DNA of 64,000 nucleotides, taken from the NCBI RefSeq assembly GCF_000353285.1, contig NZ_KB731324.1:4358577-4422576 (forward strand), given 5' to 3'. This stretch comes from Leptolyngbya boryana PCC 6306. Its GTDB lineage: Bacteria > Cyanobacteriota > Cyanobacteriia > Leptolyngbyales > Leptolyngbyaceae. The translations under genes were made by a program, and so were the position numbers. Below are positions 44,815-54,486 of this stretch, one piece after another. The notes beneath the pieces were generated by a model, which was given only the letters and a program-made list of their open reading frames with translations, searched no databases and was not told the DNA's origin. The number at the start of each line of letters is the position of its first letter. Position 1 is the stretch's first letter.

Positions 44815-47517
44815 CTAGGAAGTTGGGATTGCTTCTCTCGCGACCATCTGGGGCTGCACAGGATCTGAATTGCCATTTAGAGTTACAACCGGGGTCATGA
44901 CCTGAACTGCATTTCGAGCCTCAATGAGCTTGATCGCTCTCGTGACACTTTCCGGCAAGATCACCACTAAACTGCCAGGAGTTGCACTTTCTAGCGCCGC
45001 CTCGATCGCTTGAGTTTCATCGAGAATGACTTCATATCGAGCATCCGGTTTCGTCGCTTTTACGCCTTGCACAATGAATTCAGCGGTATTGCCACGCTCG
45101 CGTCCGCGATTGTCGTCATCTTCTTTAATGATCATGCGATCGAATAAGTCTGCGGAGAGTGTGCCTAACTCGACAAAATCTTCATCGCGTCGATCTCCCG
45201 GTGCGCCGATTACTCCAATGCGATCGCCATCCGTCCAATTCTGAACAAAGCCACCTAATGCCTTGTAGCTATGCGGATTGTGGGCATAGTCGATCAACAC
45301 ATGGAAATGACCCAAGTTGAAGAGATTCATCCGCCCTGGTGTTTGCTTGGTTGAAGCTTGGAATGTCATCAAGGCTGCTCGAATTTCTTCAATCCGAACG
45401 CCTTGAGCAAATGCTGCCAAACTTGCAGCCAAAGCATTCGCAATCATGAATGGCGCGCGTCCACCGAGAGTCAAAGGAACATTGATCGCTTGTTCAATTC
45501 TCAGCGTCCAATCGCCTTTCAAGATCGAGAGATAGCCATTTTCATATACGGCTGCGAGTCCACCTCGTTGGGTATGCGATCGAATTAATTCATTCTCTGC
45601 ATTCATCGAGAAGTAAGCAATCTGAGCCGAAACGCGACTTGCCATTGCTGAAACTAACGGATCATCCGCATTCAAGACGACATAGCCTTTGGGCAGTGCA
45701 GCTTCCGCGACGACGCTTTTGACTCGTGCCATTTCGTCGATCGTATTAATATCCCCAAGTCCCAGGTGATCGGCGGCGACATTCAAAACCACACCGACAT
45801 CACAAGCATTGAAGGCTAAACCCGATCGCAAAATTCCACCTCTGGCACTTTCAAGTACGGCGACTTCCACGGTGGGATCTTGCAGGATTAACTGTGCGCT
45901 TTGAGGCCCGGTATTATCGCCAGGTTCAACGAGGTAGTCCCCAATATAAGTGCCATCGGTTGTGGTGTAACCTACGACTTGCTTCGTCTGTTTAAACAGA
46001 TGAGCAATTAAGCGCGTTGTGGTTGTTTTTCCGTTTGTTCCAGTAATCGCAATGATTGGGATGCGACCATTGGAATGATTCGGAAACAGCATATCGATCA
46101 CGGGTTCAGCAACATTGCGCGGAATCCCTTCACTCGGACAAACGTGCATCCGAAACCCAGGAGCCGCATTGACTTCAACAATCACACCATCGACTTCGCG
46201 CAACGGCTTTGAGATATCCTCAGTGACGATATCAATTCCCGCAATATCTAAGCCGATAATTTTTACGACGCGCTCAGCTAACCAGAGATTTTCAGGATGA
46301 ATATCATCGGTACGATCGATAGCAATGCCGCCAGTACTGAGGTTCGCAGTTGCTCTCAGATAGCACATCTCGCCTGCTGGTAGTACCGTTTCCAAGTTGT
46401 AGCCTTTTTGTTCTAACAATTCCCAAGACGTGCGATCGACTTCGATCTTTGTCAGGACATTATCGTGACCTGTACCACGTCGCGGATCTCGATTCGTTTC
46501 ATCAATTAATTGTTGAATCGTCGAGCGACCATCTCCTACTACATGTGCAGGAACTCTTTCAGCTACAGCAACAACTTTCCCATTGACGACTAAAACTCGG
46601 TGATCGCGACCCTGATAGAACCGTTCAATGATGACCGACTTAGAAACATCTTTGGCTGCATCGTAAGCAGCTTCGGCTTGTTCCCAGGTTGTAATGTTAA
46701 TCGTAATGCCTCGACCATGATTGCCATTCAGCGGCTTAATCACGATCGGATATCCACCGACATCCGCGATCGCATCTTCTAATTCGTCTAAATAGCTAAT
46801 AACAGTGCCACGCGGAACTGGAACTCCAGACGCTCGCAGCATTTGTTTCGTTCCTTCTTTATCCGAGGCAAGCTCAACTCCAAGAATGCCAGTCCGATTG
46901 CTCAACGTCGCTTGAATGCGCTTCTGATGTACGCCAAAGCCCAGTTGAATCATGGCGCGCGCACCGAGTTCTGCCCAAGGAATATTGCGGGTTTCGGCTT
47001 CTTTGACGATTGTTTCGGTACTCGGTCCTAAACTGCACTCTGCGGCAATTTCGCGCAGGTCGTTGAGATCTTTTTCAAGTTCTTCTTTTGGATATCGTCC
47101 GGTTTCAACCAGGGTTTGGCAAATTCGGACGGCAGCCCTCGCTGCATAGCGTCCGGCGCGTTCGTGAATATATTCGATCGCAACTTGGTACACGCCCGGT
47201 TCGGCGGTTTCGCGAGTTCTTCCAAACCCAACCAGCATTCCGGTTAATTCTTGAAGCTCTAGCGCCACATGCTCAATGATATGTCCCATCATTGTGCCTT
47301 CCCGAACGCGAGCTAAAAAGCCACCTCGGCAGCCCGGAGAACAGAAATGTTCGACAAGTGAAGGAAGCAACTCGACCAGACCTTCGTAGAACCCAGGAAT
47401 TAAGTTAGAAGGTGTTTCTGCCAGATCTTCGAGATCTAGACGCATTAAAACAACTTTATGGCGGCGAATACTCCAATAGTTGGGTCCACGTAACGTCTGA
47501 ACTTTGAGTATCTTCAT
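44815..47517 (-). CDS. cphA: Cyanophycin synthetase
   Basis: A 900-residue enzyme polymerising aspartate and arginine into cyanophycin, the cyanobacterial nitrogen store. It has the family N-terminus (MKILKVQTLRGPNYWSIRRHKVVLMRLDLE), an ATP-grasp domain (about residues 215-480, YPIVIKPLNGNHGRGI) that adds one amino acid, and a Mur-ligase-like domain with P-loop ITGTNGKTTTTRLIAH (about 493-508) that adds the other. Full length. cphB lies 260 bases upstream on the same strand, the usual cphBA order. Confidence 0.97.
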   Translation of the reverse strand: MKILKVQTLRGPNYWSIRRHKVVLMRLDLEDLAETPSNLIPGFYEGLVELLPSLVEHFCSPGCRGGFLARVREGTMMGHIIEHVALELQELTGMLVGFGRTRETAEPGVYQVAIEYIHERAGRYAARAAVRICQTLVETGRYPKEELEKDLNDLREIAAECSLGPSTETIVKEAETRNIPWAELGARAMIQLGFGVHQKRIQATLSNRTGILGVELASDKEGTKQMLRASGVPVPRGTVISYLDELEDAIADVGGYPIVIKPLNGNHGRGITINITTWEQAEAAYDAAKDVSKSVIIERFYQGRDHRVLVVNGKVVAVAERVPAHVVGDGRSTIQQLIDETNRDPRRGTGHDNVLTKIEVDRTSWELLEQKGYNLETVLPAGEMCYLRATANLSTGGIAIDRTDDIHPENLWLAERVVKIIGLDIAGIDIVTEDISKPLREVDGVIVEVNAAPGFRMHVCPSEGIPRNVAEPVIDMLFPNHSNGRIPIIAITGTNGKTTTTRLIAHLFKQTKQVVGYTTTDGTYIGDYLVEPGDNTGPQSAQLILQDPTVEVAVLESARGGILRSGLAFNACDVGVVLNVAADHLGLGDINTIDEMARVKSVVAEAALPKGYVVLNADDPLVSAMASRVSAQIAYFSMNAENELIRSHTQRGGLAAVYENGYLSILKGDWTLRIEQAINVPLTLGGRAPFMIANALAASLAAFAQGVRIEEIRAALMTFQASTKQTPGRMNLFNLGHFHVLIDYAHNPHSYKALGGFVQNWTDGDRIGVIGAPGDRRDEDFVELGTLSADLFDRMIIKEDDDNRGRERGNTAEFIVQGVKATKPDARYEVILDETQAIEAALESATPGSLVVILPESVTRAIKLIEARNAVQVMTPVVTLNGNSDPVQPQMVAREAIPTS

Positions 47518-47777
47518 AGGGGTCTATTCAGGGATACAGGCTGGCGTTTAGTTAGTTGGCAATCGAGATCTGAACCAGATTACCTGCAAAAGCAGTTATC
47601 TAGTTTCAGATGCAATCTGAGCAGGGAAGTGTTCATGATAAACAGTTTGTGTAAAGAACTGTTGCCGCCAAAAGTCGGGAATTCAAGCAATTCTGTAACA
47701 TCGTGCAACCTGATCTCATCGAAACGCTACCAGATCTCCTCGAATCTACAAGTTAAGAAAATCTGATTTCTTCAATC

Positions 47778-48656
47778 TCAGGGGCGATCCCAGAATGGCT
47801 TTCTCCGCGATTCCCGCAAGAGCATGGTGCGCCGCCGCAAGTCAAATCGACAACCCGCACTGAGAACATGCAAGCGCAAATTTCCCATACAAATCGGGTC
47901 GGTTTTGTTGATTTCGGCTTGATTGGTGTAGTTCATTTCGCTGGGGTCAAGGATGGTGACAGCTCCTTTGCCTAGGACTTGTAAAATGCCGTCTCCTTCA
48001 AATAATGCACAGGTGTCTTCATCAATTCCAATTCCTAATCGGTCGGGATGGGCAACGATCGCGCTCATTAATCTCGCCATGCGATTGCGATTATGAAAAT
48101 GTTGATCGACTAAGACTTCTGGAATGATGCCAAGTCCGAGGGTCATATCGACTAAAGAATGATTGGGAGATTCGCCACTGCCGCCGCCAGCAATCATGTG
48201 ATGTCCCATGACGGCGGCACCAGCGCTGGTTCCTGCGAGGGTAATTTCGCCGGATTGGGCGCGCGATCGCACAATATCCATCACAGGCGTATCTGATAAC
48301 AATCCACACAGGCGTAATTGATCGCCTCCGGTCAGGAAAACAGCGCTACATTCGCTGACATACTCTTGCATCTCGGGTGCGTCACATTGCGCCCGATCAA
48401 GAATGTTCAGTACCTTGATTTCCTGAGCGCCCATATCGGAGAAGATAGTGTAATAGCGATCGCCAATCACTAGGGGTTCACGGGAAGCGGAGGGAATAAT
48501 CGCGATGCGGGCATCACTTCCTCCTGCCCGAAAGAAAAAGTTTTGCAGGATTTCGCGTCCATGAATTTTATCTTCTGCGCCGCCAATTACCATAATGGCG
48601 GTATTGAGAGACTGAGGCATCTGCGGTTCAAACGATTGCAAGACTGACTCTAGCAT
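47778..48656 (-). CDS. cphB: Cyanophycinase
   Basis: A 292-residue serine exopeptidase releasing beta-Asp-Arg dipeptides from cyanophycin. The nucleophile is the serine in AGTSAGAAVMG, and AVFLTGGDQLRL is the other S51-family signature; VDQHFHNRNRMARL follows. The start may be 48656 (MLESVLQSFEPQMPQ) or the internal ATG at 48620 (MPQSLNTAIMVIGG). It precedes cphA in the same direction, so synthesis and breakdown are encoded together. Confidence 0.95.
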   Translation of the reverse strand: MLESVLQSFEPQMPQSLNTAIMVIGGAEDKIHGREILQNFFFRAGGSDARIAIIPSASREPLVIGDRYYTIFSDMGAQEIKVLNILDRAQCDAPEMQEYVSECSAVFLTGGDQLRLCGLLSDTPVMDIVRSRAQSGEITLAGTSAGAAVMGHHMIAGGGSGESPNHSLVDMTLGLGIIPEVLVDQHFHNRNRMARLMSAIVAHPDRLGIGIDEDTCALFEGDGILQVLGKGAVTILDPSEMNYTNQAEINKTDPICMGNLRLHVLSAGCRFDLRRRTMLLRESRRKPFWDRP

Positions 48657-48829
48657 GAAGGGATGAGGGATGATATGTGAAGGGTGAACAGGGAAATCGA
48701 AATTCGCATCGCGCTGGCGCGGGAGTTGTATCGTCTAACGCTATAAATTTAATTTTTGATTTCTTATGACTCTCCATCATGCCAAACTATTAATTTTTTG
48801 TTAACAGTTCTTCGTTCTTATTTATCAAC

Positions 48830-49558
48830 ATGCGCTTCGATATTGTCACGTTGTTTCCAGATTTTTTTGCGTCGCCGCTGCAATCTGGATTACTGGGGAA
48901 AGCTTTGGCGAAACAAATCGCGGAGGTACATCTGACTAATCCGCGAGATTTTGCGATCGATAAACATCGCCGAGTCGATGATGAGCCTTACGGGGGCGGG
49001 GTCGGCATGTTGATGAAGCCAGAGCCAATTTTCGCAGCGGTCGAATCTTTACCCGTACTGCCCCGCCGCGAGGTAGTATTTGTGACACCGCAAGGTGAGC
49101 CGATGCGACAAGATTTGCTCAAGGAATTTTCGGCGAATTTTGATCAGATTGTCATCATTTGCGGACATTATGAAGGGATAGACGAGCGGGTGCTGAATTT
49201 GGTGACGCGCGAGGTCTCGTTAGGAGATTTTGTGTTGACGTGTGGAGAGATTCCGGCTTTAGCGCTTTTAAACGGCACAATTCGGCTGTTACCGGGTGCG
49301 ATTGGCAAGGAAGAGTCGCTGAAATTGGAAAGTTTTGAAACAGGATTGCTCGATTATCCGCAATACACCCGTCCGCCCGTGTTTCGAGAATGGGAAGTTC
49401 CGACTGTTTTGCGATCGGGCAACCATGCTGAAATCGATCGCTGGCGGACGCAGCAACAGATCGAACGCACTCGAACTCGTCGCCCGGATTTATATCAAGA
49501 GTGGCTGGAGCAGACGGGGCAATTTAAACCTGATGAAGTAAATCACGAACCATGTTGA
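48830..49558 (+). CDS. trmD: tRNA (guanine-N1)-methyltransferase TrmD
   Basis: A 242-residue SPOUT methyltransferase adding m1G37 to tRNA, which prevents frameshifting. It shows MRFDIVTLFPDFF, YGGGVGMLMKPEP, VFVTPQGEPMRQ, CGHYEGIDERV and the knot segment SLGDFVLTCGEIPALAL. Its stop overlaps the next gene by seven bases. No rimM, rplS or rpsP is beside it, unlike in many bacteria. Confidence 0.96.
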   Translation: MRFDIVTLFPDFFASPLQSGLLGKALAKQIAEVHLTNPRDFAIDKHRRVDDEPYGGGVGMLMKPEPIFAAVESLPVLPRREVVFVTPQGEPMRQDLLKEFSANFDQIVIICGHYEGIDERVLNLVTREVSLGDFVLTCGEIPALALLNGTIRLLPGAIGKEESLKLESFETGLLDYPQYTRPPVFREWEVPTVLRSGNHAEIDRWRTQQQIERTRTRRPDLYQEWLEQTGQFKPDEVNHEPC

Positions 49559-50547
49559 CGAAAAAATTCCGCTTACTCTGTGCCACGATCGCGAGTTCTG
49601 CTGTTTTGAACTCGATACACGTGCCGATGCCGTTTCGATCTTCAGAATTGCTGCTTGATTCTGCGGCATATGCGAAACGCAGTGGTGGTCGCAGCAGTGG
49701 CGGATCGTTTAATCGCAGTAGTGGGTCTTCTCGCTCTTCTGGCAGTTCGACTCCGGGTGGCTCAAGCTCTGGAAGTTCAAGTTCTGGACGCTCAAATTCT
49801 GGGGGATATCAGGGGGGTGGCTATTATGGGGGCGGCTATTATGGGGGCGGCTATAGCAGCGGGTATTCCAGTGGCGCGAGCATCGTGTTATGGATTGTGG
49901 CGTTAATTCTCGTCGGTGGTGCTGGATTTTTCGTGTGGTACTTGCTGAAGAGTGCGAAAAAGAGCAAGGGCAATGAGCTTGACAATGATATTGTGACGGT
50001 TTCCATGATTCAGGTGGGATTGCTGGCGGAAGGTCGAGCGATTCAGAAGGAATTGACGGAGATTGTGGAGCAGGGTGAAACGGATTCGATCGAAGGGCTG
50101 CACGCGCAACTGCAAGAGGCAGTTTTGGCGTTGCTAAGAATGCCGGAAAATTGGAGTCATGTGCAGGCGAGTTCTGAGACGGTGAAGACCCGAGACGAGG
50201 CGGAGAAAGCGTTTAATCGGTTGTCGATCACCGAACGGACAAAGTACACCACAGAGACGATCTCGAATGCAGGAGGTCAGTTGGTGCTGAAAGAGTTTGA
50301 GGTTGATCCGGATAAAGAGCCTGCCTCTTATATTGTGGTGACATTGCTCGTCGGGACGGCGGATGATAAGCCGCTGTTTATGGAGATTCGATCGATGGAA
50401 GCGTTGACTGAGGTGCTGAATCAGTTAGCGAGTTTGAATGCAGAGTATTTAATGAAGTTTGAACTGCAATGGACTCCACAGGCAGACGGAGATAGCCTCA
50501 CTTACGATGAGATGCTCCTGGAATATCCGAAAATGTTGCAGATTTAG
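49552..50547 (+). CDS. DUF1517 family membrane protein
   Basis: A 331-residue protein: N-terminal signal or anchor, a low-complexity Ser/Gly/Tyr tract (about residues 43-105, GGRSSGGSFNRSSG and GGGYYGGGYYGGGY), one strong membrane helix (about 110-131), and a cytoplasmic DUF1517 domain (about 145-331). The family is widespread in cyanobacteria and plastids without a known role. ATG 49552 overlaps the trmD stop, so translation may be coupled. Confidence 0.85.
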   Translation: MLTKKFRLLCATIASSAVLNSIHVPMPFRSSELLLDSAAYAKRSGGRSSGGSFNRSSGSSRSSGSSTPGGSSSGSSSSGRSNSGGYQGGGYYGGGYYGGGYSSGYSSGASIVLWIVALILVGGAGFFVWYLLKSAKKSKGNELDNDIVTVSMIQVGLLAEGRAIQKELTEIVEQGETDSIEGLHAQLQEAVLALLRMPENWSHVQASSETVKTRDEAEKAFNRLSITERTKYTTETISNAGGQLVLKEFEVDPDKEPASYIVVTLLVGTADDKPLFMEIRSMEALTEVLNQLASLNAEYLMKFELQWTPQADGDSLTYDEMLLEYPKMLQI

Positions 50548-50630
50548 AGTTGCGGAGAAAACGATTGAGGGGCGAGTTTCACCGCAATAAATTTTGGATA
50601 GGGAGATAGGGAGCAATCTCAATCTGGGTG

Positions 50631-50658
50631 CTCCCCACTCCCCACTCCCCACTCCCCA
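50631..50658. repeat. Heptameric tandem repeat (CTCCCCA)4
   Basis: Four exact copies of CTCCCCA in the gap between the DUF1517 gene and the convergent kinase gene. Typical cyanobacterial short tandem repeat; the inverse-strand unit occurs at 29689-29709 and related C-rich units near 62420-62445. Confidence 0.9.
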
Positions 50659-50671
50659 CCTCCGAAAGTCT

Positions 50672-53600
50672 CTATTTTTTCGTCAATGCCGCGATCGCAT
50701 CTATCAATTCCTCAGATTCCAACGGTTTCGCGAGATGCTTTTGAAATCCAGCGGCGATCGCTTGTTTTTGATTCAACTCTCCTGCATAAGCAGTGAGCGC
50801 GATCGCACGAATTTCTCCGCCTTGGTCTGGCGGTAACGCTCGGACTTGCTGCATCAGCATGTAACCATCCATTTCCGGCATTCCGATATCACTGACGAGA
50901 ATATCGAAACGCGATTGTGCCAATGCCTGTAATGCTTCGCACGCTGAAGGGACAGACACTACGATCGCTCCAGCTTCTTCGAGCAAAAATTCCACAAGCC
51001 CAAGCGCATCGGAATCATCATCGACGACTAAAATTTTGAGATCCTTCAAGCTAGCGGATGAATCAGCCGATTGTGCTTCAGATTGAAGCTCGGCTGCTGT
51101 TGACAAGCGAGGTAATCGCACCATAAATGTTGTTCCTTGCCCTTCACCTGGGCTTTCTACTGCAACAGTTCCACCATGCAGTTCAGTTAGATATCGAACG
51201 ATCGCGAGTCCCAATCCTAACCCGCCAAACTGACGAGTGGTTGCGCCATCTTCTTGACGGAAATAGTCAAATACATGCGGTAAAAACTCAGGAGCAATAC
51301 CCTTTCCTGTGTCGTGTACAGTCATTTGAATTTGATGATCAATTGCGGTCAAATGAATCTGCACCTGCCCTCCAGTAGGCGTAAATTTCACGGCATTTGA
51401 GAGCAAATTCCAGACAATCTGCTGTAAACGAGTCGCATCTCCTGCAACATCGTTGACCTCAGACTCAAAAACGGTTTCAATCTCAATCGATTTCGCTTCA
51501 GCCGCTAACCGAACCGTCTCGATCGCGGCTCGAATCACCGTTGCTAAATTCACCGTGCTTACATTGAGGTTGATCTTGCCCTGCAAAATTCGAGAGACAT
51601 CGAGTAGATCCGCAATCAGATCCGATTGAAGTTTGGCATTGCGCTCGATCGTAGCTAACGCATAAGCCGTTTTCTCTGCATCTAACCTGCCTGTTTGCAA
51701 GAGCCTCGACCAGCCTAAGATCGGATTCAAGGGAGATCGTAATTCATGCGAGAGCACCGCGAGAAATTCATCTTTAATCCGATTCGCTTGTTCGGCTTTC
51801 TCACGGGCAACTTGCTCAAGCTGAAGAATATGAGCTTGCTCGGCTTCAAGCTGTTTGCGTTGGCTAATATCGCGATAAAAAATTCCTAACCCTTCTTCAA
51901 ATGGATAAGCGTTCACTTCTAACCAAACATCGTGGCTCGGCGGTTCATAGTAGTGATGTTCAAAGTGCGCTGCTGTCTGTTGCGCGATCGCTCGACGGTA
52001 TTGCGTTTCAATTTCGGTTCCGATCGCCGCAGGCCATTCTTCCCAAAGTGTTTTACCGATGACTTCAGAGCGAGGTTTATTGTTAATGCGTTCGGCAGTA
52101 GCATTTTGATAAATAATTTTCCAGTGATGGTCTAAAGCCACAAATGCATCACTCATACTTTCTAGAAGCTGATCGATCCGTCTTAGAGCAGTTTCGGCTT
52201 GTTGTTTTGCCGTTTCACTCGCGGCTCGTAAGGTTTGCTCTCGTTGGAGTGCTTCTTGTCGAAGTTTCGAGAGTTTGAGGGTGGCTTCGACTCTCGCTAA
52301 TAGCTCACGTGCAGAAAAAGGCTTCGTCAGATAATCATCGGCTCCGGCGGCTAAGCCTTCGACTCTGGCTTCTTCTCCTGCACGGGCAGAGAGGAGAATG
52401 ATGGGAATCTCTCGGGTTTGCGGGCTGTCTCGCAGGGCACTTAAGACCCCAAATCCATCGAGTTGGGGCATCATCACATCTGTGAGAATGAGATCTGGAG
52501 TGCGATCGCAAACCGCATCCAACACGGCTAAACCATCCGAAACGGCTTTGACTTCATACTGTTGGGCGAGAAGACGTTTGACATAATCCCGCATATCCGC
52601 ATTATCATCGGCAAGTAGAACGTAAGCCTGAGGACTCGAAGACTGCATCACCGGATTCAAGTCCAGTGGGGTAGCAACGGAACTTGAGTCTGGTAGCCAT
52701 CGTAGCGCTTCTTCGACATAAGAGCTTGCACCCGTTGCGCTGGTCGTACGAGTTTCGCTAATTTGTTCAACCGGAAGATGAGCGGTTCCGGTTGGAATGG
52801 CGATCGTAAAACAAGTTCCTTCTCCTTCCTGGCTGATGACCTCGATCGTGCCTTGGTGCAGTTTGACTAATTCTTGAACTAAAGAAAGTCCAATTCCTGA
52901 TCCTTCAAAGCTTCGTCCTTGTGACGCTTTCACCCGATGGAACCGCTCAAACAGATGCGGAATTTCTGCTGCGGGAATGCCAACTCCGGTGTCTCGAACG
53001 ATCAGTTGAACCTGGTCTATCCGCCAGCACAACTGCACAGTAATCTTGCCTTCAAAGGTAAATTTGAAGGCATTCGAGAGAAGATTCAGAACAATCTTTT
53101 CCCACATCTCATGATCGACATACACCGCTTCTGGAAGTGCAGGACAATCGACCACGAACTGGAGATTGGCACGCTCGATCGCAGATCGAAAGACACTCGC
53201 TAAATCTGTTGTGTAGCTTGCCAGATCAGTTGGTTCATAAACGGCTTGCACTCGTCCGGCTTCATTCGGGAAAAGTCTAGCAGAGTGTTCACTAGCTTTA
53301 GCAAGCGCATTCCGTTGCGTTGAACGATCTCGATGCGCTCTCGCTGGGTCGGAGGAAGGGGATGAATCGGATCGCTGAGTGCCTCTTCAGTGGGGCTTAA
53401 CATTAGCGTCAGAGGCGTGCGAAATTCGTGGCTGATATTGTTAAAGAAGACGGTTTTTGCTCGATCGAGTTCTGCAAGGGTTTCGGCGCGTTTACGTTCT
53501 TCTTCATACGCCTGAGCATTGGCAATGCTTGCTGCGATCTGACCTGTAACTAGATCAAGAAAGCCTTGATAGTTATCATCTAGCAATCGGAACGGATTGA

Positions 53601-54486
53601 GACCTGCGACTAAAATGCCAGCTTGTCCTGTGTCTCCTGAGGCGACGATCGGCATAACAATGGCTTGATGAGGGGGATGCTGCCATGCGCCTTTGGGAAG
53701 CTCAGCGGTGAGGTTTGTAATGATTGCGGATGTTTGCGATCGCACAACCTCACTCAACTGCCAAATCGAATCTTGGTCGAATCCGACCGCTTCAAGCGCC
53801 AGCGGATGATCACGCTCGATTCCCGCTGTGCCGGATAAGATCACTTGCTGCTGTTCAACATCAATCAGATAAATCAAAGCAAACGGCAGATCATAAGGAT
53901 TTGCAGCTAAACACTGGGCACTGAAAGTACAAGCCTCATCGAACGTCCGAGCATCCGCAGTTTTAGCCGCAAGGACACGTAACAATGCTAACTGTCGCTC
54001 TCCAATCACTTGCTGCGTATTGTCAGTATTGGCGCAAATAATCCCGCCTGTTCCGCCTTGATCATCCGGGATAGGACTATATGAAAACGTGTAGTAAGTT
54101 TCTTCGGGATACCCGTTGCGCTCCATGATCAGCAGCAGCGATTCATCATAGGTCGCTTCGTTTCTCAGCATGACTGAAGCCGTTCGCGGCTCGACCTCAT
54201 CCCAAATTTCACGCCACACAACCGAGGTCGGCTGTCCTAACATTTCTGGATGTTTGCCGCCGAGAATCGCTCGATACGCGTCGTTATAGAGGTAGGTTAA
54301 GTTGGTTCCCCAGGCAATCCACATTGGTTGACGCGAGGTCAGCATAATTCGCACCGCTGTTTTTAAGCTTTGCTGCCATTGTTCTGGCTCACCGAGCGGA
54401 GCCTTTGACCAATCGAGTTCTCGAATGCGTCTGCCCATTTCGCCACCGCCTTGGAGAAAGCTTGCTGTGCTCGGTTCAGGTTTCAT
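50672..54486 (-). pseudogene. Hybrid sensor histidine kinase with two kinase cores, split by a -1 frameshift
   Basis: Two overlapping frames (54486-53200 and 53251-50672) together form one protein of about 1270 residues. Order: PAS-like domain, GAF-like domain, HisKA (NNISHEFRTPLT), ATPase (NLLSNAFKFT, DTGVGIP, GSGIGLSLV), receiver (LTDVMMPQLDG), PAS, second HisKA (AVLSHELRSPLNP), second ATPase ([21 protein letters not shown]) and a second receiver (VSDIGMPEMDG). The first frame breaks off just after LLDFSR, in the linker of the first kinase core; the other frame continues EAGRVQAVYEPTDL. One base appears missing between 53263 and 53264. It could be a real mutation or a sequencing error. Its ATG overlaps the stop of the preceding kinase (ATGA). 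Confidence 0.85.
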
